Below, piece by piece: positions 32,588 through 40,402 of a DNA stretch of 64,000 nt; positions within the stretch are counted from its first letter, which is position 1; every line of letters starts with the position of its first letter. The notes beneath the pieces were generated by a model. That model did not search any database and was not told where the DNA came from. It saw only the letters and a list, made by a program, of their open reading frames with translations. Source of the DNA: Streptomyces coelicoflavus (GTDB taxonomy: Bacteria > Actinomycetota > Actinomycetes > Streptomycetales > Streptomycetaceae); contig NZ_BEWB01000006.1 of the NCBI RefSeq assembly GCF_003112555.1, positions 496,001 through 560,000 of the forward strand. Reading direction: 5' to 3'. The position numbers were made by a program, and so were the translations under genes.

Positions 32588-32965
32588 GTGCTGCAACCGC
32601 CGCATTCGTCCCTGCAGGTAGCTGCCGTTCCGGCCCAGCGGGTGCCCGTGCGGGACAGGGACCAAGACGCTCCCTGGCACACCGAGGCGGTGTGCCGGCG
32701 CGACGAGGCCGGACTGTTCTTCGCCCCCTCCAAGGAACCGACCGCCGCCAGGCTCTCCCGCGAAGAGGCCGCCAAGCGCGTCTGCGCGCGCTGCCCGGTC
32801 ATGGTCGAGTGCCGCGAGCACGCCCTGCTTCAGCCCGAGCCGTACGGCGTCTGGGGCGGCCTCACCGCCGCCGAACGCCGCGTGGTCCTGGCCCGGCGCC
32901 GCCGCCGCGACGTGGAACTCAAGAACGCCGCCCGCACCACGGGCCGCATAGCCGCGGCCGGCTGA
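32588..32965 (+). CDS. WhiB-family iron-sulfur regulator
   Basis: A 125-residue Wbl protein. Four cysteines at residues 36, 66, 69 and 75 give the C-x29-C-x2-C-x5-C pattern that binds a 4Fe-4S cluster. The GVWGG turn is at 87-91 and a basic C-terminal tail (VVLARRRRRDVEL) may contact DNA. Wbl proteins act with the principal sigma factor to control development, redox or antibiotic responses. The position beside glpX matches a Wbl gene I recall in S. coelicolor (wblI), but the name is not certain. GTG 32588 follows AGGAG at seven bases. A perfect terminator follows. Confidence 0.92.
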   Translation: MLQPPHSSLQVAAVPAQRVPVRDRDQDAPWHTEAVCRRDEAGLFFAPSKEPTAARLSREEAAKRVCARCPVMVECREHALLQPEPYGVWGGLTAAERRVVLARRRRRDVELKNAARTTGRIAAAG

Positions 32966-32980
32966 AACCCCACCACCCGA

Positions 32981-33014
32981 AAAGGGCACCCTCTCCGCAC
33001 AGAGGGTGCCCTTT
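32981..33014 (+). terminator. Terminator after the WhiB gene
   Basis: Perfect 14-bp stem AAAGGGCACCCTCT / AGAGGGTGCCCTTT with loop CCGCAC, 15 bases past the stop. Confidence 0.92.
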
Positions 33015-33162
33015 CAACGCCGGGAACTGCAGCCGGCCAAGGGGTGCGGGGCTGTGTCCGATCTGCGGCTCCGCCGCGCGGGCGCGACCAGCCACGACGG
33101 CGCCGCAGACGCCACGCAACAGGCACCCCCGACTCAATGGGCGCCCCGCACAACCGACGGAG

Positions 33163-34194
33163 TCACTTCGCCCGGTCGAAATCGATCGCGCTGTACGCCC
33201 GCAGCTTGCTCAGCCGATGCTCGGAGTCGATCCGCCGCACCGTCCCCGACTTCGACCGCATCACGATCGAGTCGGTCGTGGCCGTCTCCGACCGGTACCG
33301 CACCCCCCGCAGCAGCTCCCCGTCGGTGATGCCGGTGGCGACGAAGAAGACGTTGTCCCCGGAGACCAGGTCGTCCGTGGTGAGCACCCGGTCCAGGTCG
33401 TGCCCGGCGTCCACGGCCCGCTGCCGCTCCTCGTCGTCCTTGGGCCACAGCTTGCCCTGGATGGCGCCGCCCAGGCACTTCACGGCGCAGGCCGAGATGA
33501 TGCCCTCCGGCGTGCCGCCGATGCCGAGCAGCAGGTCGATGCCGGTGCCCTCGCGCAGGGCCAGGATGGAGCCGGCCACGTCGCCGTCGGAGATCAGCTT
33601 GATGCGGGCGCCGGTCTCCCGGACCTCCTTGATCAGCCCCTGGTGCCGGGGCCGGTCGAGGATGACGACGGTGACGTCCTCGGGCATGCGGCGCTTGGCC
33701 TTGGCGATCCGGCGGATGTTCACGGCGACGGGCGCGTTGATGTCGACGAAGTCGGCGGCCTCGGGGCCCGTGACCAGCTTGTCCATGTAGAAGACCGCGG
33801 ACGGGTCGAACATGGAGCCGCGCTCGGCGGCGGCGAGGACGGCGATCGCGTTGGTCATGCCGTTGGCGGTCAGCGTGGTGCCGTCGATGGGGTCGACGGC
33901 GATGTCGACCTCCGCCCCGGTCCCGTCACCGACCCGCTCACCGTTGAAGAGCATCGGCGCCTCGTCCTTCTCGCCCTCGCCGATGACGACGACGCCGTTC
34001 ATCGAGACGGTGTGGACGAGGGTGCGCATGGCGCGCACCGCGGCACCGTCGGCGCCGTTCTTGTCACCGCGCCCGACCCAGCGGCCGGCGGCCATCGCCG
34101 CGGCCTCGGTGACCCGCACCAGCTCCATGGCGAGGTTGCGGTCGGGAGCCTCCGAGGGGACGTCCAGCTCGGAGGGCAGATGATGCTCGGTCAT
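33163..34194 (-). CDS. glpX: Fructose-1,6-bisphosphatase class II
   Basis: A 343-residue GlpX enzyme that removes the 1-phosphate of fructose-1,6-bisphosphate in gluconeogenesis. Metal-binding and catalytic blocks are VVIGEGEKDEAPML, VDPIDGTTLTANGM and LISDGDVAGSILAL, with LGIGGTPEGIISACAVKCLGGAIQG later. ATG 34194 (MTEHHLPSELDVPSEAPDRN) is chosen with AAAGGTG eight bases upstream. The longer frame reaching 34929 covers the divergent DUF4245 gene and is rejected. It shares its upstream region with that divergent gene. Confidence 0.95.
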   Translation of the reverse strand: MTEHHLPSELDVPSEAPDRNLAMELVRVTEAAAMAAGRWVGRGDKNGADGAAVRAMRTLVHTVSMNGVVVIGEGEKDEAPMLFNGERVGDGTGAEVDIAVDPIDGTTLTANGMTNAIAVLAAAERGSMFDPSAVFYMDKLVTGPEAADFVDINAPVAVNIRRIAKAKRRMPEDVTVVILDRPRHQGLIKEVRETGARIKLISDGDVAGSILALREGTGIDLLLGIGGTPEGIISACAVKCLGGAIQGKLWPKDDEERQRAVDAGHDLDRVLTTDDLVSGDNVFFVATGITDGELLRGVRYRSETATTDSIVMRSKSGTVRRIDSEHRLSKLRAYSAIDFDRAK

Positions 34195-34243
34195 CGGAAC
34201 GCACCTTTCTGATACGACGACGGCCGGATGAGGGTATGGCCAC

Positions 34244-34318
34244 GACTCTATCGTCAGTCCGACAAAATGAGCAGGGGACCCCACGTATGAGCACATGGGG
34301 TACCTGCGACGATAGGAC
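34244..34318. promoter_or_regulatory. Divergent promoter pair for glpX and the DUF4245 gene
   Basis: GACGATAGGAC (34308-34318) sits immediately before GTG 34321, and its near copy GACGATAGAGTC appears in reverse at 34244-34255 facing glpX. The hexamer GACGAT lies seven bases before the GTG, as expected for a leaderless -10. Confidence 0.45.
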
Positions 34319-34320
34319 GC

Positions 34321-34857
34321 GTGGCAGGTACGAACGGCAAGCAGAAGACGGCCCGGGACATGGTCCTCTCCCTGGGGGTCATCGTTCTCGCGGGACTGGT
34401 CATGTGGCTCTTCATCCCGCACGGCGACGACGACGGGCCCGACCTCAAGAGGGTCGACTACACGGTCGAGCTGACCACCGCGCGCCGCGCCGCGCCGTAT
34501 CCGGTGGCGGCGCCCGAGGGGCTGGCCCAGGAGTGGAAGCCGACCTCCGTCCGCTACCGCGGCGCCGAGGACAACGCCTGGCACCTGGGCTACCACGCCC
34601 CCGACGGGGAGTACGTGGCGGTCGAGCAGTCGACGGGGAAGCCGGCCGAGTTCATCGAGGAAGCCAGCCAGGGCGCGCGGAAGACCGAGACCACCGAGGA
34701 GATCGGCGGCCGGACGTGGACCCGCTACACGGGCGGGCGGTACGAGGCCCTGGTGCTGCGGGACACCGACGGCGTGAAGGGCGCGACGACGGTCGTGGCC
34801 GGCACGGGTTCGTTCGAGCAGCTGGGCAAGATGGCGGCCGCCCTGAAGCTGGCCTGA
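34321..34857 (+). CDS. DUF4245 membrane-anchored protein
   Basis: A 178-residue protein with a single N-terminal membrane segment (MVLSLGVIVLAGLVMWLFI, residues 14-32) and an extracytoplasmic DUF4245 domain. Recognisable blocks are YPVAAPEGLAQEWKPTSVRYRG, YVAVEQSTGKPAEFIEEAS and RTWTRYTGGRYEALVLRD. Function unknown; conserved beside glpX in actinobacteria as far as I recall. The start has no ribosome binding site and is likely leaderless. A 23-bp terminator hairpin separates it from the convergent nitroreductase. Confidence 0.88.
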   Translation: MAGTNGKQKTARDMVLSLGVIVLAGLVMWLFIPHGDDDGPDLKRVDYTVELTTARRAAPYPVAAPEGLAQEWKPTSVRYRGAEDNAWHLGYHAPDGEYVAVEQSTGKPAEFIEEASQGARKTETTEEIGGRTWTRYTGGRYEALVLRDTDGVKGATTVVAGTGSFEQLGKMAAALKLA

Positions 34858-34900
34858 CCCGCCGCCGTACCCGCACGGGCTCCTTGAAGGAGCACCCTCG

Positions 34901-34949
34901 CGCACACGACGAAGCCCCCGGTGCGCCACCGGGGGCTTCGTCGTGTGCG
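34901..34949. terminator. Very long bidirectional terminator hairpin
   Basis: A perfect 23-bp stem (34901-34923 with 34927-34949) closed by a 3-base loop CGC, between convergent genes. It ends just before the nitroreductase stop codon. Confidence 0.92.
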
Positions 34950-34955
34950 TCGGTC

Positions 34956-35546
34956 TCAGACGGTGGTGACGACCTCGTCGTAGGCCAGGCGCGGGGAGCG
35001 CGGGAACCAGGCGTCCGGGCCCGGGCGGCCGATGTTGACGACCATCAGCGGGGTGTGGTCGTCGTCCAGGAACTCCTTGCGCACGCCCTCGAAGTCCAGG
35101 CCGGTCATCGGCCCGGCGGCCAGACCCGCCGCACGGACGCCGACGATGAAGTACGCGGCCTGCAGGGCGGCGTTCAGCGAGGCGGCACCCTCGCGCACCG
35201 GACGCTCGCTGAAGAAGGCGTCCTTGACCTGGGGGGCGTGCGGGAAGAGCTGCGGCAGCTCCTCGTGGAACTCGTTGTCCGCCGCCAGGATCGCGACCAG
35301 CGGCGCGGTGGCCGTCTTGGGCCGGTTGCCCTCGCCCATGTGCCGGACGAGACGCTCGCGGGCCTCGGGGGAACGGACCAGCGTGATGCGCAGCGGCGAC
35401 TGGTTGAACGCGGTCGGGCCGTACTTGACCAGGTCGTAGATCGCCTGCACCTGCTCGTCGGTCACCGGCTCGTCGGTGAAGGTGTTCGCGGTGCGGGCCT
35501 CGCGGAACAGCAGGTCCTGGGCGGCGGGGTCAAGAACGAGAGACAT
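34956..35546 (-). CDS. Nitroreductase family protein (malonic semialdehyde reductase-like)
   Basis: A 196-residue flavin-binding reductase of the RutE/HadB-like branch. FREARTANTFTDEPVTDEQVQAIYDLVKYGPTAFNQSPLRI contains the NxSP flavin contact, and LNAALQAAYFIVGVRAAGLAAGPMTGLD is the family core. It reduces an aldehyde or nitro/quinone substrate with NAD(P)H; in E. coli RutE acts in pyrimidine breakdown, but no rut genes are nearby. ATG 35546 has AAGGAAG about eight bases upstream. TTCAA/TTGA repeats lie about 85 bases upstream, a layout seen with MarR-type redox regulators. Confidence 0.88.
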   Translation of the reverse strand: MSLVLDPAAQDLLFREARTANTFTDEPVTDEQVQAIYDLVKYGPTAFNQSPLRITLVRSPEARERLVRHMGEGNRPKTATAPLVAILAADNEFHEELPQLFPHAPQVKDAFFSERPVREGAASLNAALQAAYFIVGVRAAGLAAGPMTGLDFEGVRKEFLDDDHTPLMVVNIGRPGPDAWFPRSPRLAYDEVVTTV

Positions 35547-35627
35547 ACGTGATCTTCCTTGCGGGGTGCGTCGGCTCCGCGTGACGTGGGGGCCGGAGCC
35601 GTTGACTGCGACGACACTACGGCAAAG

Positions 35628-35650
35628 AAGTTCAACCTTCAATCAAACTG
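35628..35650. promoter_or_regulatory. TTCAA/TTGA repeats upstream of the nitroreductase
   Basis: AAGTTCAACC-TTCAATCAAACTG contains two TTCAA elements ten bases apart plus a reversed TTGA. A MarR-type operator is plausible; no MarR gene is adjacent. Confidence 0.3.
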
Positions 35651-35700
35651 GGAGTGCGGTGATCCGCTTCACACGGCCGCCTGAGTGAAGGGGCCCTGGC

Positions 35701-35838
35701 GTGTACGGCGGCACGAACGGGCGGGCAGCGCGCACCCGGTGGCGGGCGGCGGAGGGGGCCGGCGGCTTCTCGCTCGGCGTGCGCAACGACGGGGCGGAGC
35801 AGCGGTGGCCCCGCTTCACCTCGCTGGAGGTCGAGTGA
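35701..35838 (+). pseudogene. Possible C-terminal gene remnant
   Basis: From GTG 35701 the frame encodes about 45 residues ending GFSLGVRNDGAEQRWPRFTSLEVE before a TGA. The last half has a convincing protein composition (alternating hydrophobic strands, good codon use), while the first half is Arg/Ala filler. No ribosome binding site is present. It looks like the end of a larger, deleted gene; the family is not identified. Confidence 0.3.
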
Positions 35839-35955
35839 CGTGAATCACAGGCGGGCGACGATCACTTCCCGCGTCCGCCGCGGTCCTACTGGAGACATCG
35901 TCACCCGTACCGGGGGCCTCGAGCCTCGTACCTCGTCCAATGGGAGCGCATCGAC

Positions 35956-36174
35956 ATGACCGCCGCCGTGAAGGGCCCCGCCTCCTACTTCCCGTCCATC
36001 GAGAAGAAGTACGGCCGCCCGATCGCGGAGTGGAAGGACCTCATCCGGTCCTCGCCGCTCAGCAAGCACATGGAACTGGTCACCTGGCTCAAGACCGAGC
36101 ACGGCCTCGGCCACGGGCACGCCAACGCGCTCGTCGCCCACACCCTGGCCGAGGACACGGCGAAGGAGGGCTGA
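35956..36174 (+). CDS. DUF4287 domain protein
   Basis: A 72-residue protein that is entirely a DUF4287 domain: GPASYFPSIEKKYGRPIAEWKDLI, then KHMELVTWLKTEHGLGHGHANALVAHTL. It is found alone or fused to DUF5655 in many bacteria; the function is unknown. The all-helical, basic surface suggests nucleic-acid or protein binding. It starts at ATG 35956 with GGGAGC about eight bases upstream. Confidence 0.85.
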   Translation: MTAAVKGPASYFPSIEKKYGRPIAEWKDLIRSSPLSKHMELVTWLKTEHGLGHGHANALVAHTLAEDTAKEG

Positions 36175-36193
36175 GGGAGGGCCGGGGCCGACG

Positions 36194-36233
36194 GGGGGTC
36201 GACCGGGTCGCACGGGGGTCGACCGGGTCGCGC
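36194..36233. repeat. Tandem 20-bp repeat, two copies
   Basis: GGGGGTCGACCGGGTCGCAC (36194-36213) is repeated directly at 36214-36233 with one change. It lies in the short gap between the convergent DUF4287 and xseB genes. Confidence 0.7.
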
Positions 36234-36272
36234 GGAGGGCTGGACGACGGCCGGACGGGGGCTGGGCGAGGG

Positions 36273-36530
36273 CTAGGAGGCCGCGTCCTCGTCCTCGTCC
36301 TCCGTGCCCGCCTCCTCGGCCAGCGCCGCGTCCAGGCGGGCGCGGGCGCCGTCCAGCCGGCGGCGGCAGACCTTCGCCAGCTCCTCGCCCCGCTCCCACA
36401 GGGCGAGGGACTCCTCCAGCGTCGTACCGCCGGCCTCCAGCCGCCGGACGACCTCGATCAGCTCGTCCCGCGCCTGCTCGTACCCGAGCGCCTCGGACAT
36501 CGCCGTCGGCTGCTCCACCTCGCTGGTCAT
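36273..36530 (-). CDS. xseB: Exodeoxyribonuclease VII small subunit
   Basis: An 85-residue XseB. The helical hairpin LGYEQARDELIEVVRRLEAGGTTLEESLALWERGEELAKVCRRRL is diagnostic, followed by an acidic tail (EDEDEDAAS). Several copies wrap around the XseA catalytic subunit to form exonuclease VII, which degrades single-stranded DNA from both ends. It begins 9 bases after the xseA stop, in one operon. Confidence 0.93.
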   Translation of the reverse strand: MTSEVEQPTAMSEALGYEQARDELIEVVRRLEAGGTTLEESLALWERGEELAKVCRRRLDGARARLDAALAEEAGTEDEDEDAAS

Positions 36531-36539
36531 CCACCCACC

Positions 36540-37748
36540 CTATGCGTCGACTCGTACGGAGAAATCGCCCTCGGACACCCGAGCGCGCAGCGTCTCGCCC
36601 GGCTCCACCTCGCCGGGGTCGCGGACCGCGTGGCCGTCGGCCCGCTGGAGCACGGCGTACCCGCGCTTGAGGGTCGCGGCGGGGGAGAGGGCCACCACGC
36701 GCGCGTGCGTGTGCGTCAGCTCGGAGTCGGCCCGGTCGAGGTGGTGCCGCAGTGAGCGGCGGCCCCGGTCGAGGAGCGCCGTCACCTGCTCGGCCCGCTC
36801 CTCGATCATCCGGTGCGGATCCTGTATCGACGGCCGGGCCAGTGCGTGGGCCAGCCCCCGCTCCTCGCGGTCGACGAACGCCGCCACGCACCGCCGGGCG
36901 CGGTCGCGCAGCAGCCGTACCCGCTCGTACTCCTCGCCGACGTCCGGCACCACCTTCTTGGCGGCGTCGGTCGGGGTCGAGGCGCGCAGGTCGGCGACCA
37001 GGTCCAGGAGCGGGCTGTCCGGCTCGTGCCCGATCGCCGAGACGACCGGCGTACGGCACTGGGCGACCGCCCGCACCAGCTGCTCGTCGGAGAACGGCAG
37101 CAGGTCCTCCACGCTGCCGCCACCGCGCGCCACGACGATCACATCGACGTCGTCGAGCGCGTCCAGCTCCTTCACGGCCTGCACCACCTGCGGCACGGCG
37201 TGCACGCCCTGCACCGGGACGTTGCGCACCTCGAAGCGGACGGCGGGCCAGCGGTGCCGGGCGTTCTCCAGGACGTCGCGCTCGGCCGCCGACGCCCGCC
37301 CGCAGACCAGGCCGATCAGCTGCGGCAGGAACGGCAGCGGCTTCTTCCGCTCCGCCGCGAACAGCCCCTCGCGCGCGAGCGCCTTCTTCAGCTGCTCCAG
37401 CCGGGCCAGCAGCTCCCCGACGCCCACCGGCTTGATCTCGGCGGCCCGCAGCGACAGCTGCCCGCGCGGCGCGTACCACTCCGGCTTGGCGTGCACGACC
37501 ACCCGCGCACCCTCGCCGACCACGTCCGCCACGGCGTCGAACACCTGCCGGTAGCAGGTCACGCTCACCGAGATGTCGTACGACGGGTCGCGCAGCGTCA
37601 GGAACACCACACCGGCGCCCGGCCGCCGCGACAACTGGGTGATCTGTCCCTCGACCCACACTGCGCCGAGCCGGTCGATCCAGCCCCCGATCAGCCGGGA
37701 CACCTCGCCCACGGGCAGCGGGCTTTCGGGAGTCGAGTTGGCAGCCAT
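36540..37748 (-). CDS. xseA: Exodeoxyribonuclease VII large subunit
   Basis: A 402-residue XseA. The N-terminal OB-fold (about 1-110) contains VWVEGQITQLSRRPGAGVVFLTLRD and AKPEWYAPRGQLSLRA. The catalytic region follows with LIGLVCGRASAAERDVL, DVDVIVVARGGGSVEDLLPFSDE and VVSAIGHEPDSPLLDLVADLRASTP, then a long helical XseB-binding arm and the closing LKRGYAVLQRADGHAVRDP. ATG 37748 lies seven bases from a TACGCT box with no ribosome binding site, so the message is probably leaderless; the longer frame from 37778 is less likely. Confidence 0.93.
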   Translation of the reverse strand: MAANSTPESPLPVGEVSRLIGGWIDRLGAVWVEGQITQLSRRPGAGVVFLTLRDPSYDISVSVTCYRQVFDAVADVVGEGARVVVHAKPEWYAPRGQLSLRAAEIKPVGVGELLARLEQLKKALAREGLFAAERKKPLPFLPQLIGLVCGRASAAERDVLENARHRWPAVRFEVRNVPVQGVHAVPQVVQAVKELDALDDVDVIVVARGGGSVEDLLPFSDEQLVRAVAQCRTPVVSAIGHEPDSPLLDLVADLRASTPTDAAKKVVPDVGEEYERVRLLRDRARRCVAAFVDREERGLAHALARPSIQDPHRMIEERAEQVTALLDRGRRSLRHHLDRADSELTHTHARVVALSPAATLKRGYAVLQRADGHAVRDPGEVEPGETLRARVSEGDFSVRVDA

Positions 37749-37761
37749 GCGCCCGAGCGTA
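37749..37761 (-). promoter_or_regulatory. Candidate leaderless -10 before xseA
   Basis: On the minus strand TACGCT (37761-37756) is followed by seven bases and the ATG of xseA. Confidence 0.4.
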
Positions 37762-37836
37762 ACGGCCGGGTCCGACAATCCGGCCCTCCGAGCCCCCGGT
37801 CCATCGAAACGCCCCGGCCGCGCCCGCGTCCCCGGC

Positions 37837-39243
37837 TCACACCCCCGCCCGCTCCGCGTCCCTGCGCCCCCTCCACTGCGCCGCCAGCACCGCCAGGCCC
37901 ACCGCCAGCCAGATCGCTCCGACCACCTGCGCGGTGCCCGACGCCTCCACGATCACCGCGACGGTGATCGCCGCGCCCAGCACCGGCACCAGCAGGTGCC
38001 GCACCCAGCGCACCGCGCCGCCCCCGCCGCGCCGGACCACGAACCAGCCCACCACGCTCGCGTGCAGCAGCGTGAACGCGGTCAGCGCGCCGACGTCGAC
38101 CACCGAGACCAGGTGGTCGAGACCGTCGTCCCGGCGCGCCGCCCACACCGCCGCCGCCATCGTGATCACGGCCGACACCAGCAGCGCCACGCGCGGCACC
38201 CCGGAGTCCGTCCGCGACAGCGCACCCGGCAGCCGCCGGTCACGGCCCATCGCGAACAGCAGCCGCCCGGCCGCCGCCTGCCCGGCCAGCGCCGCGAACG
38301 CCGCGCCGATCGCCTTGCTCACCGCCACCAGGTCGTGCAGCCACGTGCCCACCGACGCGTCCACGGCGTCGTAGAACGCCGACCCCTGCCGCTCCGGCTC
38401 CGCCGCCAGCTGCGCCGACGACACCGGTTCGAGCAGCGCCACCAGGTACGTCTGCGCCACGAACAGCACACCGGCCAGCGCCAGACAGAACAGCAGCGCC
38501 CGCGCGACCTTCGCCGAACCGCCGGTGACCTCCTCCGCGAAGGTGGCGATCGCGTCGAAGCCGAGGTACGACAGCACCGCCACCGACACCGCGCCGACCA
38601 CCGCCGACAGCGCGAACGCCCCCTGCGTGCCGTCCCCGGACAGCGGCGAGAGCCAGTCGCGCTCGGCCCCGTCCTGCGCCAGCACCACGATCGCCGTGAT
38701 CACGAAGACGACGAGTACGACGATCTCCATGGCGAGCACCAGGAAGCCCACCCGGGCCGCCGTCCGCACCCCCCACAGGTTGAGCAGCGTGGTGACGACC
38801 ACCGCGATCGCCGTCCACACCCACCGCGACACCTCGGGGACGAGTGCCTCCATGGCGATGCCGGAGAACAGGTACGCCACCGCCGGGATCAGGACGTAGT
38901 CCAGCATCGCCATCCACCCGGCGATGAAGCCGGCCCCGTTTCCGAGCCCCGCGCGCGCGTAGGCGAACACCGACCCCGCCTGGGGGACCACCCGCACCAT
39001 CTGCGCGTAGCTGAATGCGGTGAACGCCATCGCGACCGTGGCGACGAGGTAGACCAGGGCCACCGCGCCGTGCGACTTGGCGTCCAGCGTGCCGAACACG
39101 CCGACCGGCGCCATGGGGGCGATGAACAGCAGGCCGTAGACCACCAGGTCCCTGAAGCCCAGACTGCGCCTCAGCTGCTGTTCCGCACCGGCCCCCGGGG
39201 CGGGCGTCGTACCGTTGTGTCCAGTCTGTCCGTTCTGCGACAT
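37837..39243 (-). CDS. APC-family amino acid permease
   Basis: A 468-residue permease of the amino acid-polyamine-organocation superfamily with about 12 membrane helices. Family blocks are LVVYGLLFIAPMAPVGVFG (helix 1), AFTAFSYAQMVRVVPQAGSVFAYARAGLGNGAGFIAGW (helices 2-3) and VAVLSYLGFDAIATFAEEVTGG (helix 6). ATG 39243 follows GGAGGAACG directly, a strong ribosome binding site. The substrate (amino acid or ethanolamine/polyamine-like) is not determinable. The C-terminus is Arg-rich and cytoplasmic. Confidence 0.88.
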   Translation of the reverse strand: MSQNGQTGHNGTTPAPGAGAEQQLRRSLGFRDLVVYGLLFIAPMAPVGVFGTLDAKSHGAVALVYLVATVAMAFTAFSYAQMVRVVPQAGSVFAYARAGLGNGAGFIAGWMAMLDYVLIPAVAYLFSGIAMEALVPEVSRWVWTAIAVVVTTLLNLWGVRTAARVGFLVLAMEIVVLVVFVITAIVVLAQDGAERDWLSPLSGDGTQGAFALSAVVGAVSVAVLSYLGFDAIATFAEEVTGGSAKVARALLFCLALAGVLFVAQTYLVALLEPVSSAQLAAEPERQGSAFYDAVDASVGTWLHDLVAVSKAIGAAFAALAGQAAAGRLLFAMGRDRRLPGALSRTDSGVPRVALLVSAVITMAAAVWAARRDDGLDHLVSVVDVGALTAFTLLHASVVGWFVVRRGGGGAVRWVRHLLVPVLGAAITVAVIVEASGTAQVVGAIWLAVGLAVLAAQWRGRRDAERAGV

Positions 39244-39322
39244 CGTTCCTCCGCGGGCGCCTCGGACTCCGTCTCCAGACGTTCCCGCCAGTCTCCCCGG
39301 CAACGCCGCACCGCCGCGATCT

Positions 39323-39356
39323 TTGACCCGCCGAACGCGGCCTTACGATGGGTGCC
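39323..39356 (+). promoter_or_regulatory. Candidate leaderless promoter of ispH
   Basis: TTGACC (39323-39328), 15 bases, TACGAT (39344-39349), seven bases, then ATG 39357. The spacer is shorter than the usual 17. Confidence 0.45.
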
Positions 39357-40373
39357 ATGACTGCTTCGCCTGGCCGCCGTGTCCTGCTCGCCGCCCCCCG
39401 TGGCTACTGCGCGGGTGTGGACCGCGCCGTGATCGCCGTCGAGAAAGCCCTGGAGCAGTACGGGGCTCCGGTGTACGTCCGGCACGAGATCGTCCACAAC
39501 AAGTACGTCGTCCAGACGCTGGAGAAGAAGGGCGCGATCTTCGTCGAGCAGACGGAGGAGGTCCCCGAGGGGAACATCGTGATGTTCTCCGCGCACGGCG
39601 TGGCCCCCGTCGTCCACGAGGAGGCCGAGCGCGGCAAGCTGGCCACCATCGACGCCACCTGCCCGCTCGTCACCAAGGTCCACAAGGAAGCCGTCCGCTT
39701 CGCGAACGACGACTACGACATCCTGCTCATCGGCCACGAGGGCCACGAGGAGGTCATCGGCACCTCCGGCGAGGCCCCCGACCACATCCAGCTCGTCGAC
39801 GGACCCGAGGACGCGGCGAAGGTCGAGGTCCGCGATCCGTCGAAGGTGGTCTGGCTCTCCCAGACCACCCTCTCCGTCGACGAGACCATGGAGACCGTCG
39901 ACGCCCTCAAGGACAAGTTCCCGCAGCTCATCTCCCCGCCGAGCGACGACATCTGCTACGCCACGCAGAACCGTCAGCTCGCGGTCAAGCAGATGGGCGC
40001 CGAGGCCGAGCTGGTGATCGTCGTCGGCTCCAGGAACTCCTCCAACTCCAAGCGCCTCGTCGAGGTCGCCCTGCAGGCCGGCTCCCGCGCGGCGTACCTG
40101 GTGGACTTCGCCGACGAGATCGACGCGTCCTGGCTGGACGGCGTCACCACGGTCGGCGTCACCTCCGGCGCCTCCGTGCCGGACGTCCTGGTCGAGCAGG
40201 TCCTGGAGTGGCTCTCGCAGCGCGGCTTCGAGGACGTGGAGATCGTCAAGGCCGCCGAGGAGTCGATCACCTTCTCGCTGCCCAAGGAGCTGCGCCGCGA
40301 CCTGCGCGAGGAGGCGGCGTCGCTGGTGGCGGAGCGGGGCGGCTCGGGCGCCGCGGGTACCGCGGGAGCGTGA
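39357..40373 (+). CDS. ispH: 4-hydroxy-3-methylbut-2-enyl diphosphate reductase
   Basis: A 338-residue IspH (LytB), the last enzyme of the MEP isoprenoid pathway. The three 4Fe-4S cysteines are in PRGYCAGVDRA, DATCPLVTKVHKEA and DDICYATQNRQ. Conserved His/Glu/Ser-Asn blocks are VRHEIVHNKYVV, SAHGVAP and GSRNSSNSKRL. It reduces HMBPP to IPP and DMAPP using ferredoxin or flavodoxin. ATG 39357 is preferred to the ATG at 39348, which overlaps the promoter-like TACGAT. It is followed after 29 bases by ppgK. Confidence 0.96.
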   Translation: MTASPGRRVLLAAPRGYCAGVDRAVIAVEKALEQYGAPVYVRHEIVHNKYVVQTLEKKGAIFVEQTEEVPEGNIVMFSAHGVAPVVHEEAERGKLATIDATCPLVTKVHKEAVRFANDDYDILLIGHEGHEEVIGTSGEAPDHIQLVDGPEDAAKVEVRDPSKVVWLSQTTLSVDETMETVDALKDKFPQLISPPSDDICYATQNRQLAVKQMGAEAELVIVVGSRNSSNSKRLVEVALQAGSRAAYLVDFADEIDASWLDGVTTVGVTSGASVPDVLVEQVLEWLSQRGFEDVEIVKAAEESITFSLPKELRRDLREEAASLVAERGGSGAAGTAGA

Positions 40374-40402
40374 CTGTCAGTCGTCCGTCGTAACGTAGGG
40401 CC
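40370..40402 (+). promoter_or_regulatory. Candidate leaderless promoter of ppgK
   Basis: GTGACT (40370-40375), 15 bases, TAACGT (40391-40396), six bases, ATG 40403. The organisation parallels the ispH promoter. Confidence 0.4.

Larger units (their letters stand above)
35547..35955. other. Intergenic region with a possible gene remnant
   Basis: About 410 bases. It holds the repeat-containing upstream region of the nitroreductase gene, a 46-codon frame at 35701-35838 that looks like the tail of a lost gene, and the promoter of the DUF4287 gene. Confidence 0.5.
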
